Shown: one piece after another, positions 27,783 to 35,614 of the stretch | Layout of the letters: each line of letters starts with the position of its first letter | Position numbering within the stretch: the first letter of the stretch is position 1 | Source: WTFV01 sp965200895 | GTDB taxonomy: Bacteria; Acidobacteriota; Vicinamibacteria; Vicinamibacterales; UBA8438 | NCBI GenBank assembly: GCA_965200895.1 | Contig: CBDAVM010000003.1 | Coordinates: 1 to 64,000, forward strand | Length of the DNA: 64,000 nucleotides | Reading direction: 5' to 3' | Translations under genes and position numbers: made by a program | Notes under the pieces: model-generated | Databases searched by the model: none | What the model saw: the letters and a program-made list of their open reading frames with translations, nothing else | Told to the model about the DNA's origin: nothing

Positions 27783-29606
27783 TCAGTCGTCCACCGCCGC
27801 GCAGGCGACCATCTCCCAGCCGTGGAACACGACGGCCACGCCGACGTGCCGCACCGACGGCTGCCGGCGGCGCAGTCCCGCGTCGCACAGATAGCCCCGC
27901 AACTGCGCCTGCGCCTCCCGCAGACGCGCCGACACCACCGCACCGTCCGCCGGCTCGCCGCGCTTCAGGTACTTCACCTCCAGCACGTAGCCGTAGACCA
28001 CGTCCGGATAGCGCGCCAGGAACGGCTCCAGATACAGGTCCGCATACCCCTTGTGAAGCTCGTGCTCCGAGCGGATCAGGTAGTGCCCCACGACGCTGAA
28101 GTGAGCCGCCAGGAACGCCTGCACCACCTTCTCGCCGTCCAGGTAGTCCCGGATGCCCGTCTGCTCCGCAATCGCCCCGGCCAGAAACTCCAGCGCCGGA
28201 CGCCACGCCCCGCGATACGCCATGTCGACCATCAGGTTCGAGAACCGGTAGTGGCTGACCGAGAAGACCTCCACATCGCGGTAGCCGTCCCGCAGATGCC
28301 CGTACAGCAGCCGCCGCACCGTCTGGTTCGGGATGCCCAGCCGCGTCCGCCCGTGCGCGCTGGCCCGGATGCTCAGCAGACCGAAGTAGTACAGCAGCGA
28401 CAGAAAATTCTCCGGCTCCACCAGCCGCCGCAACGGAAAGCTCGCCACCAGGTCCGCGTCGGCGCCCCCCTCGCCGGCGATGTGCCGCAGAAGGTCGAAG
28501 TTGCCGTTCAGACGCCGCACCCCGGCATCCCGGTTCACCACCAGAAGATGCTCCAGCTTCCCGTAGTCGATGCGCACGTTGACGTCGATCAGCTCGTCCG
28601 GCACCGGCTCGTTCGGCACCGATTCCGACAGGTAGTAGAGCACCATGTCGGTGTTGTAGAGGTCGCCCTCCGCACCCCGCGCGAACCGGTAGCCGTTGTA
28701 CCACTCGCGCATCATCCCCAGGGCCGCCTCCACGTCCTGGTCGAACGCCCCGCACGCCCGGTACAGCTCCAGCAGACCCCGCACCTCGGCCTCGGTGAAA
28801 CCGAGCATCTCGTTGAACTGCGGCTTCAGGCTGATGTTCTTGCCGATGTTGAAGCCGCTCGTCACGTCGTCCATCGTGATCGGCGACACCCCGGTGATGA
28901 ACAGACGCTCCAGCGCGCCCCCGCTCTCTCCCGCTCCCGCCTTCAGCGTCGCGAAGAAGTTGCGGTAGAAACCGCCCCCGTGCGTGAACGACTCGTACGC
29001 CTCGCGCCCGCGGTACGCCAGCACCGTGTTCGCGAAGTTGTCGTACTCGTCGATCAGCACGTACAGCGGTACACCGTGGTCGCCGGCGTAGCTGAACAGC
29101 TCGCCGAGCCTGCCGTCCACCGCCGGCGGCGCGAGGATGCGCTGCACGGCGGCGTCGGGGAACAAGTCAGCGTTCCGTTCCAGCGCGCGGCGGATCACCA
29201 TCCGGCAGTAATCCTCGAAGCGCTCGCGCAGCGTCTCCAGCGTGTCGTCGAAGGCCGAGAAATTGAAGCGCAGCACGACGTAGCGCGAGCGGTCCTCCGT
29301 CGGCCGCGAGCCGATGTCCGTGCCGTCGAAGATCGCGCGCCACTCATCGGCCCGCGTGCGGTCGTAGTAGTTCTCCAGCACCGACACCCACAGGCTCTTG
29401 CCGAACCGACGCGGGCGGATCAGGAACGCGTAGCGCTCGTCCTCCAGCCGCCGCAGGAAACGCGTCTTGTCCACATACAGCCAGCCCCACAGACGGATGC
29501 GCCGGATGTCGGCCTCGCCATACGGGATGCGGGGGTAGGTCGGGCGGTCGGTTCCGGGCGGGCCCGGGCAGACCGTCCGCGGCTTGTCGGGGCGTTGGAC
29601 AGTCAC
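27783..29606 (-). CDS. AAA-ATPase-like/PD-(D/E)XK nuclease family protein (tandem copy A)
   Basis: About 607 aa from the GTG at 29606, which overlaps the TGA of copy B (GTGA), suggesting coupling. It has the degenerate P-loop RPRRFGKSLWVSVLENYY, a Walker B-like LIDEYDNFA, and a C-terminal PD-(D/E)XK signature of GYADLYLEPF and GYVLEVKYLK. It ends at VACAAVDD, without the tail of copy B. The DNA is almost identical to copy B over about 1.75 kb except for one block (29091-29212). No function has been settled for this family. Confidence 0.86.
   Translation of the reverse strand: MTVQRPDKPRTVCPGPPGTDRPTYPRIPYGEADIRRIRLWGWLYVDKTRFLRRLEDERYAFLIRPRRFGKSLWVSVLENYYDRTRADEWRAIFDGTDIGSRPTEDRSRYVVLRFNFSAFDDTLETLRERFEDYCRMVIRRALERNADLFPDAAVQRILAPPAVDGRLGELFSYAGDHGVPLYVLIDEYDNFANTVLAYRGREAYESFTHGGGFYRNFFATLKAGAGESGGALERLFITGVSPITMDDVTSGFNIGKNISLKPQFNEMLGFTEAEVRGLLELYRACGAFDQDVEAALGMMREWYNGYRFARGAEGDLYNTDMVLYYLSESVPNEPVPDELIDVNVRIDYGKLEHLLVVNRDAGVRRLNGNFDLLRHIAGEGGADADLVASFPLRRLVEPENFLSLLYYFGLLSIRASAHGRTRLGIPNQTVRRLLYGHLRDGYRDVEVFSVSHYRFSNLMVDMAYRGAWRPALEFLAGAIAEQTGIRDYLDGEKVVQAFLAAHFSVVGHYLIRSEHELHKGYADLYLEPFLARYPDVVYGYVLEVKYLKRGEPADGAVVSARLREAQAQLRGYLCDAGLRRRQPSVRHVGVAVVFHGWEMVACAAVDD
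27793..29542. repeat. Direct duplication, copy A of a ~1.75-kb unit
   Basis: Matches 29724-31473 at a constant offset of 1931 bp, with no net insertion or deletion visible. A block of about 122 bp (29091-29212) is strongly different, while the flanks are almost identical. The other copy is in the next entry. Confidence 0.92.
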
Positions 29607-31480
29607 TCCTCGCTTCCCTTCGCTCGCTGGTTCCCCGTCTCCGCTTCCTGCGCGGCGGGGTTCCCGGCCTCCGTTTCGCCCGCCGCCGCACAGGCCGTAC
29701 CGTTCCCGATCTCCGTTTCGTCCGCCGCCGTGCAGGCGACCATCTCCCAGCCGTGGAACACGACGGCCACGCCGACGTGCCGCACCGACGGCTGCCGGCG
29801 GCGCAGTCCCGCGTCGCACAGATAGCCCCGCAACTGCGCCTGCGCCTCCCGCAGACGCGCCGACACCACCGCACCGTCCGCCGGCTCGCCGCGCTTCAGG
29901 TACTTCACCTCCAGCACGTAGCCGTAGACCACGTCCGGATAGCGCGCCAGGAACGGCTCCAGATACAGGTCCGCATACCCCTTGTGAAGCTCGTGCTCCG
30001 AGCGGATCAGGTAGTGCCCCACGACGCTGAAGTGAGCCGCCAGGAACGCCTGCACCACCTTCTCGCCGTCCAGGTAGTCCCGGATGCCCGTCTGCTCCGC
30101 AATCGCCCCGGCCAGAAACTCCAGCGCCGGACGCCACGCCCCGCGATACGCCATGTCGACCATCAGGTTCGAGAACCGGTAGTGGCTGACCGAGAAGACC
30201 TCCACGTCGCGGTAGCCGTCCCGCAGATGCCCGTACAGCAGCCGCCGCACCGTCTGGTTCGGGATGCCCAGACGCGTCCGCCCGTGCGCGCTGGCCCGGA
30301 TGCTCAGCAGACCGAAGTAGTACAGCAGCGACAGGAAATTCTCCGGCTCCACCAGCCGCCGCAACGGAAAGCTCGCCACCAGGTCCGCGTCGGCGCCCCC
30401 CTCGCCGGCGATGTGCCGCAGAAGGTCGAAGTTGCCGTTCAGACGCCGCACCCCGGCATCCCGGTTCACCACCAGAAGATGCTCCAGCTTCCCGTAGTCG
30501 ATGCGCACGTTGACGTCGATCAGCTCGTCCGGCACCGGCTCGTTCGGCACCGATTCCTTCAGGTAGTAGAGCACCATGTCGGTGTTGTAGAGGTCGCCCT
30601 CCACACCCCGCGCGAACCGGTAGCCGTTGTACCACTCGCGCATCATCCCCAGGGCCGCCTCCACGTCCTGGTCGAACGCCCCGCACGCCCGGTACAGCTC
30701 CAGCAGACCCCGCACCTCGGCCTCGGTGAAACCGAGCATCTCGTTGAACTGCGGCTTCAGGCTGATGTTGCTGCCGATGTTGAAGCCGCTCGTCACGTCG
30801 TCCATCGTGATCGGCGACACGCCGGTGATGAACAGACGCTCCAGCGCGCCCCCGCTCTCCCCCGCTCCCGCCTTCAGCGTCGCGAAGAAGTTGCGGTAGA
30901 AACCGCCCCCGTGCGTGAACGACTCGTACGTCTCGCGCCCGCGGTACGCCAGCACCGTGTTCGCGAAGTTGTCGTACTCGTCGATCAGCACGTACAGCGG
31001 TACACCGTGGTCGCCGGCGTACCGGAAGAGCTCACGGAGCTTGCCGTCCACGGAGGGATGCGCAAGGATGTCGCGGATCGCGCCCTCGGGGAACAGGTCG
31101 GCATTGCGCCGCAGCGCAGCGCGGATCTCGATGAGGCAGTAGTCCTCGAAGCGCTCGCGCAGCGTCTCCAGCGTGTCGTCGAAGGCCGAGAAGTTGAAGC
31201 GCAGCACGACGTAGCGCGAGCGGTCCTCCGTCGGCCGCGAGCCGATGTCCGTGCCGTCGAAGATCGCGTGCCACTCATCGGCCCGCGTGCGGTCGTAGTA
31301 GTTCTCCAGCACCGACACCCACAGGCTCTTGCCGAACCGACGCGGGCGGATCAGGAACGCATAGCTCTCGTCCTCCAGCCGTCGCAGGAAACGCGTCTTG
31401 TCCACATACAGCCAGCCCCGCAGACGGATGCGCCGGATGTCGGCCTCGCCGTACGGGATGCGGGGGTAGGTCGTGGCCAT
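29603..31480 (-). CDS. AAA-ATPase-like/PD-(D/E)XK nuclease family protein (tandem copy B)
   Basis: A 625-aa protein with the same plan as copy A: P-loop at residues ~45-52 (RPRRFGKS), Walker B-like VLIDEYD at 164-170, and the nuclease-fold signature near the C-terminus. The C-terminus adds a tail of degenerate ETExGN-type repeats (ending KGSEE) that copy A lacks. The ATG at 31480 has GAGG 5 bp upstream. It is head-to-head with coiled-coil gene 3 (31701) and overlaps copy A at its stop. Confidence 0.88.
   Translation of the reverse strand: MATTYPRIPYGEADIRRIRLRGWLYVDKTRFLRRLEDESYAFLIRPRRFGKSLWVSVLENYYDRTRADEWHAIFDGTDIGSRPTEDRSRYVVLRFNFSAFDDTLETLRERFEDYCLIEIRAALRRNADLFPEGAIRDILAHPSVDGKLRELFRYAGDHGVPLYVLIDEYDNFANTVLAYRGRETYESFTHGGGFYRNFFATLKAGAGESGGALERLFITGVSPITMDDVTSGFNIGSNISLKPQFNEMLGFTEAEVRGLLELYRACGAFDQDVEAALGMMREWYNGYRFARGVEGDLYNTDMVLYYLKESVPNEPVPDELIDVNVRIDYGKLEHLLVVNRDAGVRRLNGNFDLLRHIAGEGGADADLVASFPLRRLVEPENFLSLLYYFGLLSIRASAHGRTRLGIPNQTVRRLLYGHLRDGYRDVEVFSVSHYRFSNLMVDMAYRGAWRPALEFLAGAIAEQTGIRDYLDGEKVVQAFLAAHFSVVGHYLIRSEHELHKGYADLYLEPFLARYPDVVYGYVLEVKYLKRGEPADGAVVSARLREAQAQLRGYLCDAGLRRRQPSVRHVGVAVVFHGWEMVACTAADETEIGNGTACAAAGETEAGNPAAQEAETGNQRAKGSEE
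29724..31473. repeat. Direct duplication, copy B of a ~1.75-kb unit
   Basis: Partner of 27793-29542. The diverged block here is 31022-31143. Just left of the unit, 42-bp direct repeats (CTCCGTTTCG at 29669 and 29711) encode the C-terminal tail of copy B. Confidence 0.92.
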
Positions 31481-31647
31481 CGGTGCCTCGGCCGCCGGAT
31501 CGGCAACCCTGCTGCCGATCATGCCACACAGGGCGCCCATTCGGCCGGAGTCCGGAACGTCGTGAACTGTTGAAGACCCGTGAGGACATCCGTCGATCCC
31601 GTCGATCCCGTCGATCAGGTCGTCAGGCGTCTCCGTGATAGACTCGT

Positions 31648-31700
31648 GGTGGCTGCCCTTGCCCCCACAACCGCGGGAAACGGATTTCCGCAGGTGGCCC
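31648..31700 (+). promoter_or_regulatory. Conserved leader of coiled-coil gene 3 with hairpin
   Basis: Aligned with the other two leaders: TAGACT in place of TACAGT, then TGGCTGCC, CAACC and a hairpin at 31673-31691 with the stem GCGGGAA/TTTCCGC (7 pairs with one G-T wobble) and the 5-nt loop ACGGA. The stem bases differ from those of leaders 1 and 2 but still pair. AGGTGG follows, then the ATG at 31701. Confidence 0.68.
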
Positions 31701-32117
31701 ATGTCCGATCACGCTACGGCTGACCGTTCGGCGACGCCCGCCTGGTACAGGGCGGAGACATCCATCCACAATCTCACGTTCCTGATCGGGATCGGTGCGA
31801 TCATCGCAACCCTCATCGGCGGATCGTGCTCCACGTCCGCACTGCTCGGTGACCTGCGAACCGAGGTGCGCGACCTGCGGACCGGGATGCGCGACCTGCG
31901 AACCGGGATGCAGGACCTGCGAACCGAGATGCAGGACCTGCGAACCGAGATGCAGGACCTGCGGACCGAGATGCAGCGCCAGCTCAGCGCGGTGGCCGTG
32001 TGCATGCTCGAACTGCGCAACCTCGTCGTTCGCGGCGACGGGGCCGCCGCCGGGGAGGCCTCGTCGGCGTGCGACAGCGTCCTGCGGGCCATCCTGGCGC
32101 CTTCCGCTGCCGGCTGA
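31701..32117 (+). CDS. Small membrane coiled-coil protein (paralogue 3)
   Basis: A 138-aa paralogue with lower identity than the other two. The TM helix (LTFLIGIGAIIATLIGGSC) and the C-terminal RQLSAVAVCMLELRNLVV are kept. The coiled coil is made of exact heptads DLRTEMQ/DLRTGMR rather than hendecads, encoded by 21-bp tandem units (about 31852-31974). It is head-to-head with ATPase-nuclease copy B, 220 bp apart, with the ATG at 31701. The function is unknown. Confidence 0.8.
   Translation: MSDHATADRSATPAWYRAETSIHNLTFLIGIGAIIATLIGGSCSTSALLGDLRTEVRDLRTGMRDLRTGMQDLRTEMQDLRTEMQDLRTEMQRQLSAVAVCMLELRNLVVRGDGAAAGEASSACDSVLRAILAPSAAG
31852..31974. repeat. 21-bp tandem repeats encoding heptads
   Basis: About six units of GACCTGCGAACCGAGATGCAG-like sequence. 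Each unit encodes one heptad DLRT(E/G)M(Q/R). The last three units are nearly the same, as expected from recent slippage. Confidence 0.88.
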
Positions 32118-32294
32118 CCGCCGGCCAGGGAAATCTTGAGGACCCTTCGAACGGAGCGGACGTTGCAGGAGAAACGCCGCGTCGCGGGTATCGACCGCCG
32201 GGGGACCGAGTGGCGGACGCCTCCCGGCCCTGCCGCGGACCCGCCTTCCGCCCGGCGGCGGCGAGGCTGCGGGCGCCGACCGTCGAAGACGTCG

Positions 32295-34190
32295 ATGCGG
32301 TTCGCGGCGGCGTGCCTGTTCGCAGCCATGCTCAGTCCGGCCGCCGCGGCCCAGGAGCGCGACGTCACCCCGACCGACCCTGCCACCGCCCCACTGGCGC
32401 TGGCGCTGACCCCGACGGAATACAACAACACCGTCGCCGACCTGCTCGGCTTTCCGAGAGATGGCGAGCGCTGGCCGCCGCGGCCGGCCCTGGCCGACCG
32501 ACTGAGCCCCCGGCGGGCGGCGAGCAGGGGAGTCTTCCTGCCCCCGCCACCGCCGCCGGTCTGGCCCTGGCGATTCCCCTCCGAGCCGGGCGCGAGCGGC
32601 TTCGAGGGAATCGCGCAGGGACAGAGCCCGTCGTCGTATCAGGTCGAGGAGTTGCACCTGGCGGCGATGCATTTCGCGTCGTTCACGCTCCTGTCGCCGA
32701 CATTCTTCACCTGCGATGACCTGGCCGCGTTGTCACCCGCCGAGCAGGAGCACTGCGCGTGGACCAGCATCGAGCGGTTCGCCGAGCGCGCCTGGCGCCG
32801 CCCCCTCGACACGAGTGAACGAGAGCGGATCGCCACGTTCTGGCGGGCCAACCTCCCAGCCGGACCGCTCGACCAGGCGGTCGCGCTGACCGTCGCCGGT
32901 ATCCTGCAGGCGCCCGCCTTCCACTTCCGGATCGAGCGGGGCGCTGCCGCGGGCGGCCGCCCCACCCCCTGGGAGATGGCGACCCGTCTCTCCTACTTCC
33001 TGTGGGACTCGATGCCGGACGCCGAGCTGTTCGCGGCGGCCGCGGCAGGCGCACTGTCGTCGCGCGAGGAGGTCGAGCGGCAGGCGCGGCGGATGCTGGA
33101 GGCCCCGAAGGCCCGGCCCGCGGTCGTCCACTTCCACAACCAGTGGCTCGGCACGGACGACGTGTTGCGCATCGCCCCCGCTCGCCGCGCCTTCGGGCCG
33201 CGGTTCGGCATCTCGCCGGCACTGGAGACGGCTCGCGATGACGACGTCGAGTGGCCGACCATCATGGGCCCGGTGCGCCACTCGCTGAAGCTGGAGACCG
33301 AGCTGTTCGTCGAGCGGACCGTCTTCGATGGCGACGGCACGTTCACCGCCCTGCTGACCGACCACCACGGCTACCTGTCGGACGCGACGGCGCCGATCTA
33401 CGGCGAGAGCGTCACCCGACTTCCCGACCGTCCGGACGTGACGCGACGGATCGAGTTCGTGGCGGCGTCCATCGGGCGCAAGGAACCGCTGACGCTCCAC
33501 CCGGTCGAGTTCCCATCCGACCAGCGTGCCGGGGTGCTGACGCACCCGTCGGTCCTTGCGGTCGGCGCCTACGCGGTACAGCCCGGCCCCATCCTGCGCG
33601 GCGTACACGTGCTGGAGCGCATCGCCTGCCTGGAGCTGGGCACACCCGTTCAGGGAGCCGAGACCGCACTGCCGCCCGATTCGCTGGCGGTGACGAGCAC
33701 GAACCGCGCGCGGACCGCCGCCGCGACCGCTCCGGCGACCTGCGCCGCCTGCCACCGGCGGATCAATCCTCCCGGGTTCGCGTTCGAGCACTACGATGCG
33801 CTCGGCGCGTGGCGCGCCCGTGACAACGGTCAGCCGGTCGATGCGAGCGGCTCCCTGATGCTGCCCGGCGGCGAGACGCTCACCTTCGCCGACGGCATCG
33901 ATTTCGTTCATCAGCTTGCAGCCAGCGACCGCGTGCGCGACTGCTACGCGCTGCACTGGACGCGCTACGCGCTCGGCGACCGCATCGACCCGGCGACGCC
34001 CGGGCTCGCAGCGATCCAGCGCGGTTTCCGCGAGGACGATTCCATCCGGGAGCTGCTGGTCTCCATCGCCGGCAGCGACCTCTTCCGCAGGAACCGGACG
34101 GCGGGCGACGACACGCCCAACGACGTGGAGGCGGGCGACAGCACGGCGAGCACCGCCGACGCGGGTGACACTGCAGGAGGCACTCGATGA
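32295..34190 (+). CDS. DUF1592/DUF1588/DUF1585 cytochrome-like exported protein
   Basis: A 631-aa exported protein with the multi-domain plan common in Planctomycetes and Acidobacteriota: DUF1587-like LTPTEYNNTVADLLG, DUF1595-like, DUF1592-like LSYFLWDSMPDAELF, DUF1588-like GVLTHPSVL...RGVHVLERI and DUF1585-like C-terminus. One CAACH motif suggests heme c binding. The ATG at 32295 opens a signal peptide ending PAAAAQ; earlier in-frame codons have no signal. The stop overlaps the ATG of the DUF1552 gene (ATGA). Function in the cell envelope is unknown. Confidence 0.87.
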   Translation: MRFAAACLFAAMLSPAAAAQERDVTPTDPATAPLALALTPTEYNNTVADLLGFPRDGERWPPRPALADRLSPRRAASRGVFLPPPPPPVWPWRFPSEPGASGFEGIAQGQSPSSYQVEELHLAAMHFASFTLLSPTFFTCDDLAALSPAEQEHCAWTSIERFAERAWRRPLDTSERERIATFWRANLPAGPLDQAVALTVAGILQAPAFHFRIERGAAAGGRPTPWEMATRLSYFLWDSMPDAELFAAAAAGALSSREEVERQARRMLEAPKARPAVVHFHNQWLGTDDVLRIAPARRAFGPRFGISPALETARDDDVEWPTIMGPVRHSLKLETELFVERTVFDGDGTFTALLTDHHGYLSDATAPIYGESVTRLPDRPDVTRRIEFVAASIGRKEPLTLHPVEFPSDQRAGVLTHPSVLAVGAYAVQPGPILRGVHVLERIACLELGTPVQGAETALPPDSLAVTSTNRARTAAATAPATCAACHRRINPPGFAFEHYDALGAWRARDNGQPVDASGSLMLPGGETLTFADGIDFVHQLAASDRVRDCYALHWTRYALGDRIDPATPGLAAIQRGFREDDSIRELLVSIAGSDLFRRNRTAGDDTPNDVEAGDSTASTADAGDTAGGTR

Positions 34191-35589
34191 TCACGCGCCG
34201 ACATCTGCTCCGGCTCGGCGGCCTCGGTGCTCTCGGGGCCGGCTGGCCGGGCGGCGTGCTGCGGGCCTTCGCGGGGACGGCGGCGCCGCCCCGACGCCTC
34301 GTCGTCATCAGTCACTGCCATGGATGGCCGTACGCGGCCTGGCGGATGCGTCCGGCGGGCATGCCGGAGCACGCGCCCTGGTCGCTCGATCTCGCGTCGC
34401 TCGAACCGCGCGAGCTGAGCGCGCCGCTCGAACCGCTCCACCCCCACCGGCGCCGCCTGCTTGTCCTCGACGGCCTCGCACTGGCGACGGCCGAGCTCGA
34501 CGCGGGCGGAAACCGCCACGACCGCGGTTGGATTCATGCCTGGACAGGCAACAACGCCGACTTCTCGGCGCGCGACACGCGCTCGACCTCCGCGTCGCTG
34601 GACCAGCTCGTCGCTGCGCACATCGCGCGGGCCGACCGGTTGCCGTCGCTGGAGCTGTCGGTGGACGCCGCGCTCGAGGCCGGCCGCCCCATCGCCTACA
34701 ACCTCGGCGGCGTGCGCCTGCCGACCGAGAACACGCCGCTCGGCGCCTGGGAGCGGGTCTTCGGATCGGCCTCCTCCGGCGACGCGGTGGGCGCGCGGAG
34801 GCGCACCACGCTCGACTTCGCCTACCGCGAGTACCATGCGCTCTCCCCGGGCCTGGCCGCGGTCGAGCGGGCGCGGATCGAGTCCCACTTCGGGCTCGTC
34901 GACCGGCTCGGCCGCGGCTGGAGGGACTCGCGACCCTGGCCTGCGATGCGCCGCCGCGTCCTGCCGCCGCGGTCGAGCAGTACGACCGGCGCTTCGATGC
35001 ATTCACCGACATCATCGCCGCCGCGTTCGGTTGCGACATCACGCGGGTGGTCTCGCTCTCGCTTGGCGAGATGCCGACGGCCGAGTTCGGCGCCGACCAC
35101 ATCAGCGACAAGGTCCACAAGGGCATCGCCCACTACATCCACGACGACCCGGTCCGCCACGCGGCGATGGCCGACTACGTGCGCCATCACGCGCGGCAGG
35201 TCGCGCGCCTCGTCGACACGCTGGAGGCGATCCCCGATGCGGGCGGCGGTTCGGTGATGGACAACACCCTGATCGTCTGGGGTTCGGAGCTCGGCGACGG
35301 CTGGCACGGCTACAGCCGCTACAACCCGGTGCTCATCGGCGGCTCGTGGGCCTTCCGTACCGGGCGCTACCTGTACTGGCCCGACCGCACACCCATACAG
35401 ATGCGTGTTCCCACACCGGTTGCTCCGGGCGGCAGGACCCGGCTCGCCGGCGTGCCGCACCAGCGGCTGCTGGTGAGCGTGGCCCGAGCGATGGGCCTCG
35501 ATGTGAACCGCGTCGGCCTCCGGCAGGTACGCGGCCAGCGCGGCGATTTCGTGGACGTGTCCGGCCCGCTGGACGGACTCACGGCGTAG
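34187..35589 (+). pseudogene. DUF1552 family exported protein, frameshifted
   Basis: The N-terminal half (MITRRHLLRLGG..., a twin-arginine-like signal) reads from the ATG at 34187 through VDRLGRG at about 34915. The family sequence then continues in another frame (RLEGLATLACDAPPRP... to the TAG at 35587). One missing C near 34911 (CGCGG for CGCCGG) would restore LGRRLEGLA. DUF1552 proteins are nearly always paired with DUF1592 genes, as here. The break may be real or a sequencing indel; the rest is intact and ends normally. Confidence 0.82.
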
Positions 35590-35614
35590 ATCACCCGAAC
35601 CCGCATACCGTCCT

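Noticed and set aside
29091..31143. Diversity-generating retroelement as cause of the variable block
   Set aside because: No reverse transcriptase or template repeat was seen, and the differences between the blocks are not limited to adenine positions.
17394..32117. Whole region as a transposon or integrative element
   Set aside because: No transposase, integrase, terminal inverted repeats or tRNA-flanked attachment sites were found; the tRNA-Val at 48990 is far away.
34905..34925. Programmed frameshift in the DUF1552 gene
   Set aside because: No slippery heptamer or downstream structure was recognised; a missing base is the simpler explanation.
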